A stretch of 64,000 nucleotides of DNA from Terracoccus sp. 273MFTsu3.1 (GCF_000383675.1 NZ_KB911820.1:1-64000), one strand, 5' to 3'; shown: positions 7,713 through 19,182, counted from the first letter of the stretch. The notes: a model not told the origin generated them from the letters alone. Program-made: numbers and translations.

Positions 7713-8714
7713 TCAGTCCGCCATGACCTCGCGGAGCCGCTGCGCGACCGGCCACGCGACGTCGCTCCGGTTGGCCAGGACGCACCACGTCACGGCCCGC
7801 GACGGTTCGTGCCGGGTCACCGCCGAGACGCCGGCGTCGTAGCCGTTGAGCACCGCCCCGTCACCCGCCCCGTCGAGCCAGACGCCGAGGCCGTAGCGGC
7901 GGCCGTCGTCCATGACGTCGGTCCGTGGGCGCAGCATCTCGGCGACCCAGGTCGGGTCGACGATGTGACCCCCGAGGAACGCGTCCCACAACGCGTGGAG
8001 GTCGGCGACCGTCGTGTACATGCCACCGTCACCGCTGCCACGGACGGGGAGGTGCAGCACGTTGGTGCGCAGCCCGTCCGCGTCGAGGTAGCCGAGCGCG
8101 GCGCGCCCCGGCAGCTCGTCGGAGCGGAGGTATGCCGTGTCGACCATCCCGGCGGGAGCGCAGACCCGCTCCTCGACCGCCTCGTGAAAGGGTGTGCCGG
8201 TCAGGCGCTCCACGACGAGGGCGAGCACGACGAAGCCACTGTTGCAGTACGAGAAACGCTCTCCCGCAGCGAACTTCGTCGGTCGTCCACGGAGGGCCGG
8301 CAGGTAGCCCTCGGTCGTGGCGAACCGGTGCACCGGCAGGGTCATGACGTAGTCGGACGCATCGAGGTCGGTGTCCTCGTCGAGGTAGTCGCCGATGCCC
8401 GAGCGGTGGGAGAGCAGGTGCTCGATCGTGACGTCGCCCCCGATGTCGGGCAGGTCGTCGCCGACGACCGCGCGCACGGGGGTCTCGAGCCCGACGCGAC
8501 CCTCGGCCACGAGGCTCACCACGGTGAGCGCGGTCAGTCCCTTGCAGACGCTGGCGGTGCCGAACTGCGTGTCGAGCCTGTTGGGCAGGCCGTGGGCACG
8601 GTCAGCGAGACCGTGAGCCGAGGCGTGCACGACCTCGCCGCCGCGGTCGACCCGGACGACGCCGGAGAAGCCGTGCTCACGCACGACGTCGGTGACCGCG
8701 GCGTCGAGGTCCAT
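7713..8714 (-). CDS. serine beta-lactamase/class C-like hydrolase (beta-lactamase superfamily)
   Basis: The product (333 aa) belongs to the serine beta-lactamase/penicillin-recognising superfamily that also holds esterases and D-aminopeptidases. The catalytic SxxK is SVCK at 55-58, and the YxN motif is YCN at 156-158, both at normal spacing. The LLSHRSGIGDY stretch is typical of the family's soluble members. No signal peptide is evident, so it is likely cytoplasmic and probably not a true antibiotic-hydrolysing enzyme. ATG 8714 starts 14 bases after the UvrA-like gene ends, so the two are probably co-transcribed. Substrate unknown. Confidence 0.85.
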   Translation of the reverse strand: MDLDAAVTDVVREHGFSGVVRVDRGGEVVHASAHGLADRAHGLPNRLDTQFGTASVCKGLTALTVVSLVAEGRVGLETPVRAVVGDDLPDIGGDVTIEHLLSHRSGIGDYLDEDTDLDASDYVMTLPVHRFATTEGYLPALRGRPTKFAAGERFSYCNSGFVVLALVVERLTGTPFHEAVEERVCAPAGMVDTAYLRSDELPGRAALGYLDADGLRTNVLHLPVRGSGDGGMYTTVADLHALWDAFLGGHIVDPTWVAEMLRPRTDVMDDGRRYGLGVWLDGAGDGAVLNGYDAGVSAVTRHEPSRAVTWCVLANRSDVAWPVAQRLREVMAD

Positions 8715-8728
8715 GGCAGCCCGGTCCG

Positions 8729-11131
<2,403 letters not shown>

Positions 11132-11230
11132 GCGACGTACGCTACGGCCCCGAACCCACCCCGGGCCTCCCGATTCCCGACGACATCACGCGTGACCGGA
11201 CGGCCACGCGACGGGAGAGGGCGTATGCCG

Positions 11231-11959
11231 TCAGGGGAGCAGGTCGTCGAGGTAGAGCGGGAGCATCGCCCACCACGTCGGCCAGTCGTGGTCGTAGTCC
11301 GTGCCCCAGTCGTCGACGCGGTTGGGGATGCCCTTGCTGCCGAGGACGTGCGCGACGGCCCGGGACTCGCCGACGTCCTCCCAGCGACCACTGCCCGAGG
11401 CGAGCACGATCATCCGAGTGCGGAGCACGTCGAGCGCCGGACCCTCGAGACCGGGCAGGAAGCGCAGCGGCGAGCTGAAGTAGAGGTCGTCGTTGACGTG
11501 GCCGCCGAGGAAGCGCTCGATGGCGTACGTGCCGCTCATGCACACGGCGGACTGCACGAGCTCGGGGTAGCGGCACGTGATGGCGAGGGCGTTGAAGGCG
11601 CCGATCGAGGCGCCCGCGACGGTGACCGGCATCGGCTGGCCGCCGAGGTCGGAGTAGATCGCCGGGATGACCTCGCGGGCGATCGCCTCGTGGAAGCCGT
11701 TGAAGAGGGCGAGCTGGTAGTCGGGCGTGCCACGCCCCTCGGCGAGGGCGCGCCCCGCGACGCTGTCGACGGAGTAGACCTTGGCACGGCCGGCCGCGAT
11801 GAGCGGCTCGAGGTGCGCGATCATCTTGTGCCGCTCGACCTCCTCGGCATCACCGCCGGCGGTCGGGAAGAGCAGCACGGGCGCGCCGTAGGTGCCCCAC
11901 CTCGCGACGCTGATGTCCTGGCCCAGACGGTCGGAGTACCACCGGTCGGTGACCTTCAT
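11231..11959 (-). CDS. alpha/beta-hydrolase esterase (esterase D/enterochelin-esterase-like)
   Basis: The product (242 aa) is a predicted cytoplasmic alpha/beta hydrolase. The nucleophile elbow is GASIG with Ser118, after an AGGDAEE oxyanion-side segment and before a C-terminal His in the DYDHDW block. There is no signal peptide. It is the last gene of the four-gene unit beginning with the ATP-grasp protein (28 bases after the previous stop). Its place next to a second esterase, an S51-like enzyme and a ligase suggests hydrolysis of an ester or amide made by that ligase. The substrate is unknown. Confidence 0.82.
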   Translation of the reverse strand: MKVTDRWYSDRLGQDISVARWGTYGAPVLLFPTAGGDAEEVERHKMIAHLEPLIAAGRAKVYSVDSVAGRALAEGRGTPDYQLALFNGFHEAIAREVIPAIYSDLGGQPMPVTVAGASIGAFNALAITCRYPELVQSAVCMSGTYAIERFLGGHVNDDLYFSSPLRFLPGLEGPALDVLRTRMIVLASGSGRWEDVGESRAVAHVLGSKGIPNRVDDWGTDYDHDWPTWWAMLPLYLDDLLP

Positions 11960-11987
11960 GGGTGACCTGCCTTCTCACTTGCGCTCG

Positions 11988-13139
11988 TCACTCGTAGACG
12001 AACTTCTGGGGTCCGGGGAAGAGCCACGCGAGCCCGTCACCGAGACGGTCGCGCCAGTTCTCCCAGTTGTGGCCGTCACGTGACTCCGTGTAGCGCACCG
12101 TCATGCCCGCGTGCCGGAAGACCGGGACCATCGACCGGTTCGGGGTGATGAGCGGCTCGTAGACGCCGCACGACATGAAGAGGCGGTCGACGACCGCGGA
12201 CGGCTTCTCGCGGAAGCGGTTGACGAACTTCACGACGGGGTCGAAGGCCGGGCCGCCGCCGTGGTCGAAGCCGATGTCGGTGAAGACGAGCGAGGCGGAC
12301 TGGAGCATGAGCGAGCCGAAGAAGCCGGGGTAGCGCACCGCCGTCGAGAGCGACGCGATGCCCCCGAAGGAGCTGCCCATGAGGCAGCGCGCCTCCGGGG
12401 TGTCGATGAGGGGGAGTCGCTGGGTGAGCAGCGGCACGAGCTCGCGCGCGATGAACCGGGCGTGCGGCGCGTGGTTGGGGTACTCCTTGAGCCGGTCACG
12501 CGGCGGCACGAAGACCGCGACGAGCGGGTCGACGTCGAGCCGGTGGATGAGGTTGTCGAGGACCGTCTTCATCGCCGCGAACTGGAGGTAGTCGGTGCCG
12601 TCGTGGACGACGAGGAGCGGGTAGCGCTGCGCCCGGTTGAAGCGCGCCGGCAGGTAGATCTGCACCGGCTGGTCACGTCGCAGGGCCCTGCTGTGGACCT
12701 GCTCCTCGACGAGGGTGCCCGGTCGGGCCTCGGGGTCGTGCGCGACCCACTCGGGCACGCGGTAGCCGATGGCCGCACACACCGACGACGATCCCATCGG
12801 GCTGTGGGCCAGGCGCGGGTTGAGCGGGTCGTTGAAGCGTTCGTAGTGCTCGCCCTTGCGGATCTCGATCTGGTACTCGACCCGCGACCCCTCGGGCAGC
12901 ACCGTCGTGACGGCCCAGAGGTCGGACTCGCCGATCCGCTTGAGCGGCAGGGGATCCGGCAGACCGACGACGCGGTGGCGCACCCACACCTCGTCGACGT
13001 CGCCCCGGTAGAGGAAGGTCGCACGCTCGCCCTCGATGATCGGGCACCCGTAGCGCTCGACGAAGCGGTCGATCGTCGGGCCGTCGAGCGGCAGTCGCTC
13101 GCGGAGGCGGTTGACGGCGAGGCGTTCCATGGCGCTCAC
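11988..13139 (-). CDS. enterochelin-esterase-like hydrolase with N-terminal sandwich domain
   Basis: The product (383 aa) has two parts. Residues about 30-125 look like the Ig/E-set sandwich that precedes the catalytic domain of Fes-type esterases (VWVRHRVVG, YQIEIRKG). Residues about 150-380 form an alpha/beta hydrolase with nucleophile Ser257 in GSSFGG and a likely catalytic His357 in RDGHNWE. GTG 13139 overlaps the previous stop by four bases and has a GGGGG tract upstream; ATG 13130 is the alternative. Fes enzymes cleave ferric-siderophore esters, but no siderophore gene is present here, so that substrate is not assumed. Confidence 0.82.
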   Translation of the reverse strand: MSAMERLAVNRLRERLPLDGPTIDRFVERYGCPIIEGERATFLYRGDVDEVWVRHRVVGLPDPLPLKRIGESDLWAVTTVLPEGSRVEYQIEIRKGEHYERFNDPLNPRLAHSPMGSSSVCAAIGYRVPEWVAHDPEARPGTLVEEQVHSRALRRDQPVQIYLPARFNRAQRYPLLVVHDGTDYLQFAAMKTVLDNLIHRLDVDPLVAVFVPPRDRLKEYPNHAPHARFIARELVPLLTQRLPLIDTPEARCLMGSSFGGIASLSTAVRYPGFFGSLMLQSASLVFTDIGFDHGGGPAFDPVVKFVNRFREKPSAVVDRLFMSCGVYEPLITPNRSMVPVFRHAGMTVRYTESRDGHNWENWRDRLGDGLAWLFPGPQKFVYE

Positions 13140-14062
13140 GCGACCCCCACCACCGAGACGTGACCGGTGCGGTCGATGACGCGGGCACCGGCCGGCAGCT
13201 CGGTCGCGCCGTCGGGGAAGCGCACGACGGCCCCGTCGTCGAGCAGGAGCAGCCGGTGCTCGGCGAAGCGCCGGGCCAGCACCGACATGCGCTCGTGGTC
13301 GTCGAGCATCAGCCGCCGCTTGGCGTGCGGCAGGGCGACGATCCCGGGCAGCCGCCCCAGCCCCCGGTCGTGGAGCTCGGCCGCGGCGACGCCGTGCGGC
13401 GTGAAGTCGTGAAAGAGGACGACCTCGTCGGTCAGGGCCATCGCGCCGGCCGACCACGCGACCACGGACTGCTCGGGCCGGAGGGTGACGTCGAAGACGC
13501 GCAGCGTGCGCAGCAGGGTGCGCACGTTGCCACCGGCGATGACGACCGCCTCGCACTCGTCGAGGAGCGCACCGATCTCGCCCCGGTGCCAGCCGATGGT
13601 GCCGCTCTCGTCGAGGGGTGCGGTGGCGCGGACCGAGCCGTAGAGCTCGTCGAGCTCGGCGGCATACCACCGGTCGACCTCGCGCACGGCCTCCATGGCG
13701 GACTCCTCGGCGATGGGGCCGACGGCGTGGATCGAGGTGCGGTGCGCGACGGCGTGCACGGCGTCGATCGCCGCCTGGAGGCGGATGCCGTAGAAGGCGC
13801 GCAGCTCGTCCATCCGGTCGCGGAAGGCGACCGCCGCCGCCGCGAAGTGCTGGTCCTTGGTCAGCACGTCCATCATCCGGTGGTGCAGGCGCAGGTTGAC
13901 GCCGCGCCCGTCGAGGTGGCCGGCGAGCTCGCCGTCGTCGGACTCGCGCTCCTCCCAGCCGGAGTTGACCATGGCGATGCGGCCGGTCACGCCGAGGGAG
14001 CGCACGGTGGCGCCCACGGTCGTCGTGAACCGCTGGGGGCCGAGCAGGATCGTCGTCGACAT
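13136..14062 (-). CDS. class I glutamine-amidotransferase-like/S51 (cyanophycinase-PepE-like) protein
   Basis: The product (308 aa) resembles the S51 serine peptidase branch of the class I amidotransferase fold, which includes PepE and cyanophycinase. The key strand-elbow-helix is VVAWSAGAMAL with candidate nucleophile Ser204, preceded by IAGGN (175-179). His246 in ALPHAKRR is a plausible triad partner. The N-terminal 130 residues are helical and not typical of PepE. It sits between the ATP-grasp gene (21 bases upstream) and the first esterase (4-base overlap). The pairing ligase plus S51-type peptidase recalls amide-polymer metabolism, but this is inference only. Confidence 0.72.
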   Translation of the reverse strand: MSTTILLGPQRFTTTVGATVRSLGVTGRIAMVNSGWEERESDDGELAGHLDGRGVNLRLHHRMMDVLTKDQHFAAAAVAFRDRMDELRAFYGIRLQAAIDAVHAVAHRTSIHAVGPIAEESAMEAVREVDRWYAAELDELYGSVRATAPLDESGTIGWHRGEIGALLDECEAVVIAGGNVRTLLRTLRVFDVTLRPEQSVVAWSAGAMALTDEVVLFHDFTPHGVAAAELHDRGLGRLPGIVALPHAKRRLMLDDHERMSVLARRFAEHRLLLLDDGAVVRFPDGATELPAGARVIDRTGHVSVVGVA

Positions 14063-14083
14063 CGAGGCAGGAATCAGCCGTGC

Positions 14084-15313
14084 TCAGCCCGCGTGCACGT
14101 GGATCGTGCGGCCGATGTCGTCGAGCATGGCGCGCGCCGTGTCGAAGTCGGGGTGGCGCAGTCGGACCCAGGCGTTGGCCATGTAGCCGGCCTCGACGCC
14201 CTGGGTGCCGTGCCCGACCGGTGGGAAGTGGCCGTCGATGACCCACTCGCCGTAGCGCGACTGGATCTCGTCGATGCCGCTGTAGCCGGTGATCGACCCG
14301 TCGCGGTCGGGGCGGAGCGCGACGATGCCGGCGGCATACGTGCGCTGCATCTGACGCTCGGGGGCGCGGTGGGTGATGACGTGCGCCCACTCGCGGTAGA
14401 CGTCGACCTCGTTGGCCGCGGAGTAGACGTCCCAGGCGCCGACACCCGGGGGTCGGGCGCCGATCTCGCTGAACTTCAGACCCTTCGGGCCGTAGAACCA
14501 CTCCATGTGGGTGGCCGACGTCTCGATGCCGAGCGCCTCGATGACGCGGCGCCCGAGCTCACGCACCTCGCTGTAGAAGGCGTTGCCCGGCTCGTCGATG
14601 CGGTTCGTCGTGATGAACTGCGGCGAGATCCAGCGCTGGCGCATCGCCTCGAGGACGTTGGGGTAGTAGTGCGTCGCCCAGTCGTGCACGACCCGGCCGT
14701 CGAGGCTGATCGTGTCGTAGAAGCCCTCGTGACCCTCGACGAACTCCTCGATGGCGATCGAGCTCGCACCCTCGCGGGCGTAGCCCTGGAGCGCCTGCTC
14801 GAGCTCGTGGTCGGAGTCGACGCGCACCGTGCCCTGGGCGCCGGCGCCCGCGCGGGGCTTGAGGATGAGCGGGTAACCCTCGCGCTCGGCGAACGCGCGC
14901 GCCTCCCCGGCCGAGTCGACGGCCGCGCTCGCCGCGGTGGGCACACCCGCCTGGCGCAGCGCCTCCTTCATCGACGGCTTGTCACGGCACAGCCACGTCG
15001 TGCGGACGCTCGTGCCGGGGATGCCACAGATCTCGCGGACCTGCGCCGCCGGCATCGTGTGCGCCTCGACCGTCGCCTCGAGCGCGTCGATCCAGACCTT
15101 GTCCTGGAAGTAGCGGACCGCCTCGACCATCTGGTCGACGTTCGTCACCGAGCCGACGCGGTAGTAGCCGCGAAGCGCACCGAGCACCTCGTCGCCGAGG
15201 TGCGCCTCGTCGGACTCACCGACGCCGTAGACGTTCGCGCCCACCGAGGCGAGGGCGTGCACGAAGCGACGCTGGTTCGCCGGGAACGACGGCTCCACGA
15301 AGATGATGTTCAC
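14084..15313 (-). CDS. ATP-grasp ligase
   Basis: The product (409 aa) is a stand-alone ATP-grasp enzyme of the carbamoyl-phosphate-synthase/biotin-carboxylase-like type. It would activate a carboxylate as acyl phosphate and join it to an amine or thiol. The ATP-binding lysine is Lys152 in LILKPRAGAGAQGT; magnesium ligands are probably Glu271 and Glu283 in FSEIGARPPG. The N-terminal pre-ATP-grasp fold starts directly at the GTG (NIIFVEPSFPAN). The GTG at 15313 has no ribosome-binding site but lies seven bases after TAGCGT, consistent with a leaderless message. First gene of the four-gene unit 11231-15313. Substrates unknown. Confidence 0.83.
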   Translation of the reverse strand: MNIIFVEPSFPANQRRFVHALASVGANVYGVGESDEAHLGDEVLGALRGYYRVGSVTNVDQMVEAVRYFQDKVWIDALEATVEAHTMPAAQVREICGIPGTSVRTTWLCRDKPSMKEALRQAGVPTAASAAVDSAGEARAFAEREGYPLILKPRAGAGAQGTVRVDSDHELEQALQGYAREGASSIAIEEFVEGHEGFYDTISLDGRVVHDWATHYYPNVLEAMRQRWISPQFITTNRIDEPGNAFYSEVRELGRRVIEALGIETSATHMEWFYGPKGLKFSEIGARPPGVGAWDVYSAANEVDVYREWAHVITHRAPERQMQRTYAAGIVALRPDRDGSITGYSGIDEIQSRYGEWVIDGHFPPVGHGTQGVEAGYMANAWVRLRHPDFDTARAMLDDIGRTIHVHAG

Positions 15314-15320
15314 GGCGTCG

Positions 15321-15326
15321 ACGCTA
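15321..15326 (-). promoter_or_regulatory. -10 element for a leaderless ATP-grasp operon transcript
   Basis: TAGCGT on the minus strand fits TAnnnT and ends seven bases before the GTG start at 15313, so transcription would begin at or next to the start codon. No convincing -35 is visible. Confidence 0.45.
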
Positions 15327-15475
15327 TCGGTCCACCGGGAGGCCCGCCACGGACGGCCGCGCGCGCCTCCTGCCGCCGCGCGGGTCGAGCGGCAAAAGCG
15401 CGCGCCGGACACTCAGGAGGACGAGACTGGAGCTGCCGCACCTCGGGCAGCACCTCACCCCTTACGGAGGAAGCC

Positions 15476-16141
15476 ATGTCGAGCACCGTCCCGAACGCAG
15501 CGTCACCCGACCCGACCGACCCCGCCCCCGACGCACCGAGGACGCGCCGCGAGGCCGCCGCCACGTGGGCGTCCCCCGCGACCTCGTCCGGGTGGTCGGG
15601 CGCCCTCATCGCCATGGGCATCCTGTCCGTCATCCTCGGCATCATGGTGCTCGTCTGGCCCAAGGCGACCCTGCTCATCGTGGCCATCCTGTTCGGGCTG
15701 CAGCTCATCGTCGCCGGAGCCGTCCGCCTGTCCGTGACGCGCGACCTGCCGAGCGACCCGGGCTGGATCAAGCCGCTCTCCATCGGGCTCGGCGTGCTCT
15801 CGATCATCGCCGGCATCATCTGCCTCTTCCGACCCGGCACCTCGCTCGCCGTCATCGCGATCTTCATCGCGATCGGCTGGATCGCCGAGGGCATCGCCGC
15901 GCTCGTCCAGGGCTTCGGCTCCGACCGGACGACCGGCACGCGCGTCTTCCTCATCGTCAGCGGCGTCGTCTCGATCCTCGGTGGCCTCGTCGTCGCGATC
16001 TTCCCGGGCTCGTCGCTCGTCGTGCTGACCCGCATCGCCGGCATCGCGCTCATCGTCATCGGCATCGTCGAGCTCGTCGCGGCCTTCATGGCGCGCCGCG
16101 CCGCCGGCCACGGGAGCACCACGGCGCCGGCCACCGCCTGA
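15476..16141 (+). CDS. HdeD/DUF308 family membrane protein
   Basis: The product (221 aa) begins with a 45-residue Pro/Asp/Arg-rich cytoplasmic tail, followed by six hydrophobic helices arranged as repeated helix pairs, the layout of HdeD-family proteins. In enterobacteria HdeD has been linked to acid resistance; in actinobacteria the role is unknown. The start is set by GGAGG six bases before ATG 15476. It is monocistronic, divergent from the ATP-grasp gene and convergent with the YCII gene. Confidence 0.82.
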   Translation: MSSTVPNAASPDPTDPAPDAPRTRREAAATWASPATSSGWSGALIAMGILSVILGIMVLVWPKATLLIVAILFGLQLIVAGAVRLSVTRDLPSDPGWIKPLSIGLGVLSIIAGIICLFRPGTSLAVIAIFIAIGWIAEGIAALVQGFGSDRTTGTRVFLIVSGVVSILGGLVVAIFPGSSLVVLTRIAGIALIVIGIVELVAAFMARRAAGHGSTTAPATA

Positions 16142-16176
16142 CCCGCCCGGGGCCACCGGACGGCATACGACAGCGT

Positions 16177-16212
16177 GGAGGTTCGCGCCCCGTCGAAGGG
16201 GTGCGAACCTCC
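16177..16212. terminator. bidirectional terminator hairpin
   Basis: GGAGGTTCGC (16177-16186) pairs with GCGAACCTCC (16203-16212). The stem extends through CCCC/GGGG to a six-base loop, giving about 15 pairs with one G-T wobble. It lies between two convergent genes. There is no T-tract. Confidence 0.75.
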
Positions 16213-16227
16213 GCGACGCCGGTCGGC

Positions 16228-16596
16228 TCAGGACGGCTGCGGCAGGTCCTCGAACTCGTAGACGCGGCGGACCTCGACCGACACCTCGTCGAAGAGCGAG
16301 GCGAACCTCCCGGCCAGCTCGAGCGCCTGCTCCTTGCTCTCGACGTTGACGAGGGCGAAGCCGCCGATGACCTCGCGCGCCTCGCTGAACGGGCCGTCGG
16401 TCACCGTGACACCGGCGCCCTCGGTCTTGCGGACGATCGCGCCGTCCTTGCTCTGCGTCACGCCCTCGGCGGCGAGCAGGACGCCCGACTCGGCGTACTC
16501 GGACATGAGCGCGCCCATCGCGTCCTGGAACTCCTGGCTCGGGTTCCACGCCTCGGGGCGGGACTCGTCGATCTTGTGGATCATGAGGTAGCGCAT
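16228..16596 (-). CDS. YCII/DGPF-domain protein
   Basis: The product (122 aa) is a small cytoplasmic protein of the YCII-related family. It starts MRYLMIHK and has the DGPF motif in VTDGPFSEAREVIGGF. Members occur next to extracytoplasmic-function sigma factors and oxidoreductases, but their activity is mostly undefined. AAGGAGAG lies just before ATG 16596. A second family member is encoded at 28339-28731. Confidence 0.85.
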   Translation of the reverse strand: MRYLMIHKIDESRPEAWNPSQEFQDAMGALMSEYAESGVLLAAEGVTQSKDGAIVRKTEGAGVTVTDGPFSEAREVIGGFALVNVESKEQALELAGRFASLFDEVSVEVRRVYEFEDLPQPS

Positions 16597-16694
16597 CGGT
16601 CTCTCCTTGCGTCTCGTGCCGGGTCCGTCCCAGCCTTCACCACGACGTCGAACGGGCGCGGCCCGACTCGACACTTCGATATTCGAAAGGCTGG

Positions 16695-17309
16695 CTAGAG
16701 CCAGCCGCGCTCCTGGGCCACCCGGGCGGCCTCGGCGCGGGTCGACGTGCCGGTCTTGCCGATGGCCGAGCTGAGGTGGTTGCGGACCGTGCCCGGCGAC
16801 AGGTGGACGACCCCGGCGATGGCGGCGACGGTGCCACCGCGCAGCGCGACCCCGAGGACCTCGCGCTCGCGCTCGGTCAGCGGGTTGGCTCCGTCGACGA
16901 GCGACTCGGTGGCGAGCGACGGGTCGACGACCCGCAGCCCGGCGTGAACCCGCCGCACGGCCTCGGCGAGCTGGCGGGCGGGAGTGTCCTTGACGACGAA
17001 CCCGGACGCGCCGGCCTCGAGCGCCCGACGCAGGTAGCCCGGGCGGCCGAAGGTCGTGACGACGAGCGTGCGCACACCCGGGAGTGCGTCACGGACGGCG
17101 GCCGCGGCGGCGATGCCGTCGATGCCGGGCATCTCGATGTCGAGGAGGCAGACCTCGGCGGCCGAGGCACGTGCGGCGTCGACGACCTCGTCGCCGCGCC
17201 CCACCTCGGCCACGACCTCGAGGTCGGGCTCGAGCGCGAGCAGAGCGGCGAGCGCCCCACGCACGAGGGCCTGGTCGTCGGCGAGCAGCACCTTGATCGT
17301 CGCGCTCAC
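16695..17309 (-). CDS. NarL/LuxR-family response regulator
   Basis: The product (204 aa) has a receiver domain with acidic pocket Asp11/Asp12 and phospho-acceptor Asp57 in LLDIEMPG. A LuxR-type helix-turn-helix follows at about 140-195 (LTEREREVLGVALRG). It is the DNA-binding partner of the kinase encoded just upstream: its GTG start overlaps the kinase stop (GTGA), with GGAGGTGG upstream. With the ABC exporter genes it forms a four-gene unit of DesKR or drug-sensing type. It probably controls the exporter operon; a palindrome at 20263-20276 is a candidate site. Confidence 0.92.
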   Translation of the reverse strand: MSATIKVLLADDQALVRGALAALLALEPDLEVVAEVGRGDEVVDAARASAAEVCLLDIEMPGIDGIAAAAAVRDALPGVRTLVVTTFGRPGYLRRALEAGASGFVVKDTPARQLAEAVRRVHAGLRVVDPSLATESLVDGANPLTEREREVLGVALRGGTVAAIAGVVHLSPGTVRNHLSSAIGKTGTSTRAEAARVAQERGWL

Positions 17310-18439
17310 AACGCCACCTCCAGCACGGTCCCGTGGCCCTCCGGGCCCGTCTCGATCGAGAGCCGACCTCCCGCGGCCTCGACCCTCTCACGCAGCCCGC
17401 GTATGCCGTTCCCCTCCGGCCGCTCGCCGAGGCCGCGTCCGTCGTCGCGGACGGTCAGACGGTTCGACTCGAGCTCGACCCAGCAGGCGTCGGCGTCGCT
17501 GTGGCGCACGACGTTGGTCGTCGCCTCGCGCAGCACCCAGGCGAGGACCGTGCGGTGGCGCGGGTCGACCGCGCTCGGGTCGTCGGGGACGTGGCCCTCG
17601 ATGCCGGCGCCGGCGAGCGCCGTGCGCGCCGAGGCGAGCTCGTCACCGAGGCGGGCCACCCGCAGGCCCCCGACGGTCGCCCGGATCTCCGCGAGCGCCT
17701 GACGGCTCAGGGCCTGGATCTCGGCGAGCTCGCCCTTGGCCCGCTCGGGGTCGAGGTCGACGAGACGCTCGGCCAGCTCGGCCTTGACCGTGACGACGGT
17801 GAGCGAGTGACCGAGCACGTCGTGGACGTCGCGGGCCACGCGCTCGCGCTCCTCGACGATGGCGAGGTCGCGCGACATCCGCTCGTAGTCCTCACCCCGG
17901 TCGGTCATGAGCCGGACCGCACCGGTCATCGCACCGACGGCGAAGACGATGATGGCCACGACCCAGGTGCCCTCGTCACGGTCGACGAAGACCGCCACCG
18001 CCGTCGCGACCGCCACGCACGCGATGCCCAGGGCGATCGACCACGCGAGCGGCAGCGCGAACATCCCGAACGACACGACGAACGGCAGGAGGCCGAGGCT
18101 GCCGGCACCGATGAGCGGGGCCAGCCCGACCGCGCAGCCGATCAGCACGAGCAGGTAGCCGACACCCCGACGCTGCGTCGGCGCGCACCTCCGGTGCAGG
18201 CGCTGGAGGTGCTGGGCGCCGAGGCCGTAGACGACGGCGAACGTCAGCACGAGGGCCAGCCCGAGCACGACCTGCCAGACCGGCAGGCCGCTCGAGACGA
18301 GCGCGATGACGGGGAAGACGAGGAAGACCAGCCACACCGACTGCACGACCCAGCCGAAGCGCTCCCACGGGCTGCGCCCCGGCGCCGGGGCGGCGGCCGG
18401 GGCACCCGGGACGTCGGAGACCGACGCCGACTGGGTCAC
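17306..18439 (-). CDS. sensor histidine kinase (HisKA_3 type)
   Basis: The product (377 aa) has about five or six membrane helices in residues 30-175, with almost no extracellular domain. A dimerisation/phosphotransfer block follows with His206 in ARDVHDVLGHS, then a HATPase domain with LREATTNVVRHSDA, DDGRG and GIRGLRERV. Kinases with this architecture sense membrane state or signals relayed by a partner ABC transporter. The GTG start at 18439 overlaps the permease stop by four bases. It is the cognate kinase of the NarL-type regulator. Confidence 0.92.
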   Translation of the reverse strand: MTQSASVSDVPGAPAAAPAPGRSPWERFGWVVQSVWLVFLVFPVIALVSSGLPVWQVVLGLALVLTFAVVYGLGAQHLQRLHRRCAPTQRRGVGYLLVLIGCAVGLAPLIGAGSLGLLPFVVSFGMFALPLAWSIALGIACVAVATAVAVFVDRDEGTWVVAIIVFAVGAMTGAVRLMTDRGEDYERMSRDLAIVEERERVARDVHDVLGHSLTVVTVKAELAERLVDLDPERAKGELAEIQALSRQALAEIRATVGGLRVARLGDELASARTALAGAGIEGHVPDDPSAVDPRHRTVLAWVLREATTNVVRHSDADACWVELESNRLTVRDDGRGLGERPEGNGIRGLRERVEAAGGRLSIETGPEGHGTVLEVAL

Positions 18440-19182
18440 TGGCGCTCCCGGCCGCGGCGCACGAGGAACACGGCGGCGGTCCCGAAGATCGCGAGCCAGG
18501 CGAGCACGTTGACGATCGGCAGCCACAGCGGGTCCTGCGACCCGTCGGGCAGGTAGCCCTCGGTGAGCGGATAGCGCGCCAGGGCGGCATACCCGTAGAG
18601 CGGCGTGAACTTCGCGAACGCCAGCAGGGCCCCCGACAGCGGGATGAAGACGTTGCCGAGGAAGGCGAAGATCACCATGGTGCCGCTCGCGGCACCGACC
18701 GCTGCCTCGGAGCGGAACGCCGTGCCGACGAGCAGGCCGTAGACGGCGAAGACCGCGGACCCGACGAGGCAGAGCGCCGCACTGAGCACCCAGGCCCGCG
18801 CCGACCCGCGGGCGCCGGTCGCGGCACCGAGGGCGAAGGTCAGCAGGATCGGCACGGCCGCGACGGTCATGGCGATGAGGGCCTTCATGGCGATGTAGGA
18901 GGAGTCGGCGAGCGGGGTGAGGCCGAGCTGCCGGCCCCAGCCCTGCTGGCGCTCTACGGCCGCGTTGCCGCCGATGCTCGTCGTCGCGGTGACGGCGCCG
19001 TAGGCAGCCATGCTGATCATGACGTACATCGCGACGTTGCCGTTGCCGATGGTCGCGTCCTTGGCGTCGACCGTCGCGCCGAAGATGAGGTAGAAGAAGG
19101 CGGGCAGCACCGCGGTGAAGAACATGCCCGCCCAGTCGCGCGTGATCCGGCGCATCTCGAGCAGCGTGAAGGTGGCGTTCAT
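18436..19182 (-). CDS. ABC-2 type transporter permease
   Basis: The product (248 aa) is a six-helix membrane protein of the ABC-2 exporter family, lacking export signals other than its helices. It pairs with the ATPase encoded immediately upstream; its ATG overlaps the ATPase stop (ATGA). The substrate is probably a drug, lipid or peptide; nothing in the sequence narrows this further. The kinase gene downstream also overlaps, so transporter and sensor are made together. Confidence 0.9.
   Translation of the reverse strand: MNATFTLLEMRRITRDWAGMFFTAVLPAFFYLIFGATVDAKDATIGNGNVAMYVMISMAAYGAVTATTSIGGNAAVERQQGWGRQLGLTPLADSSYIAMKALIAMTVAAVPILLTFALGAATGARGSARAWVLSAALCLVGSAVFAVYGLLVGTAFRSEAAVGAASGTMVIFAFLGNVFIPLSGALLAFAKFTPLYGYAALARYPLTEGYLPDGSQDPLWLPIVNVLAWLAIFGTAAVFLVRRGRERQ

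Noticed and set aside
13160-15475. long plus-strand extension upstream of the HdeD protein
   Set aside because: It is antisense to the ATP-grasp and S51-like genes; HdeD has its own GGAGG and ATG at 15476.
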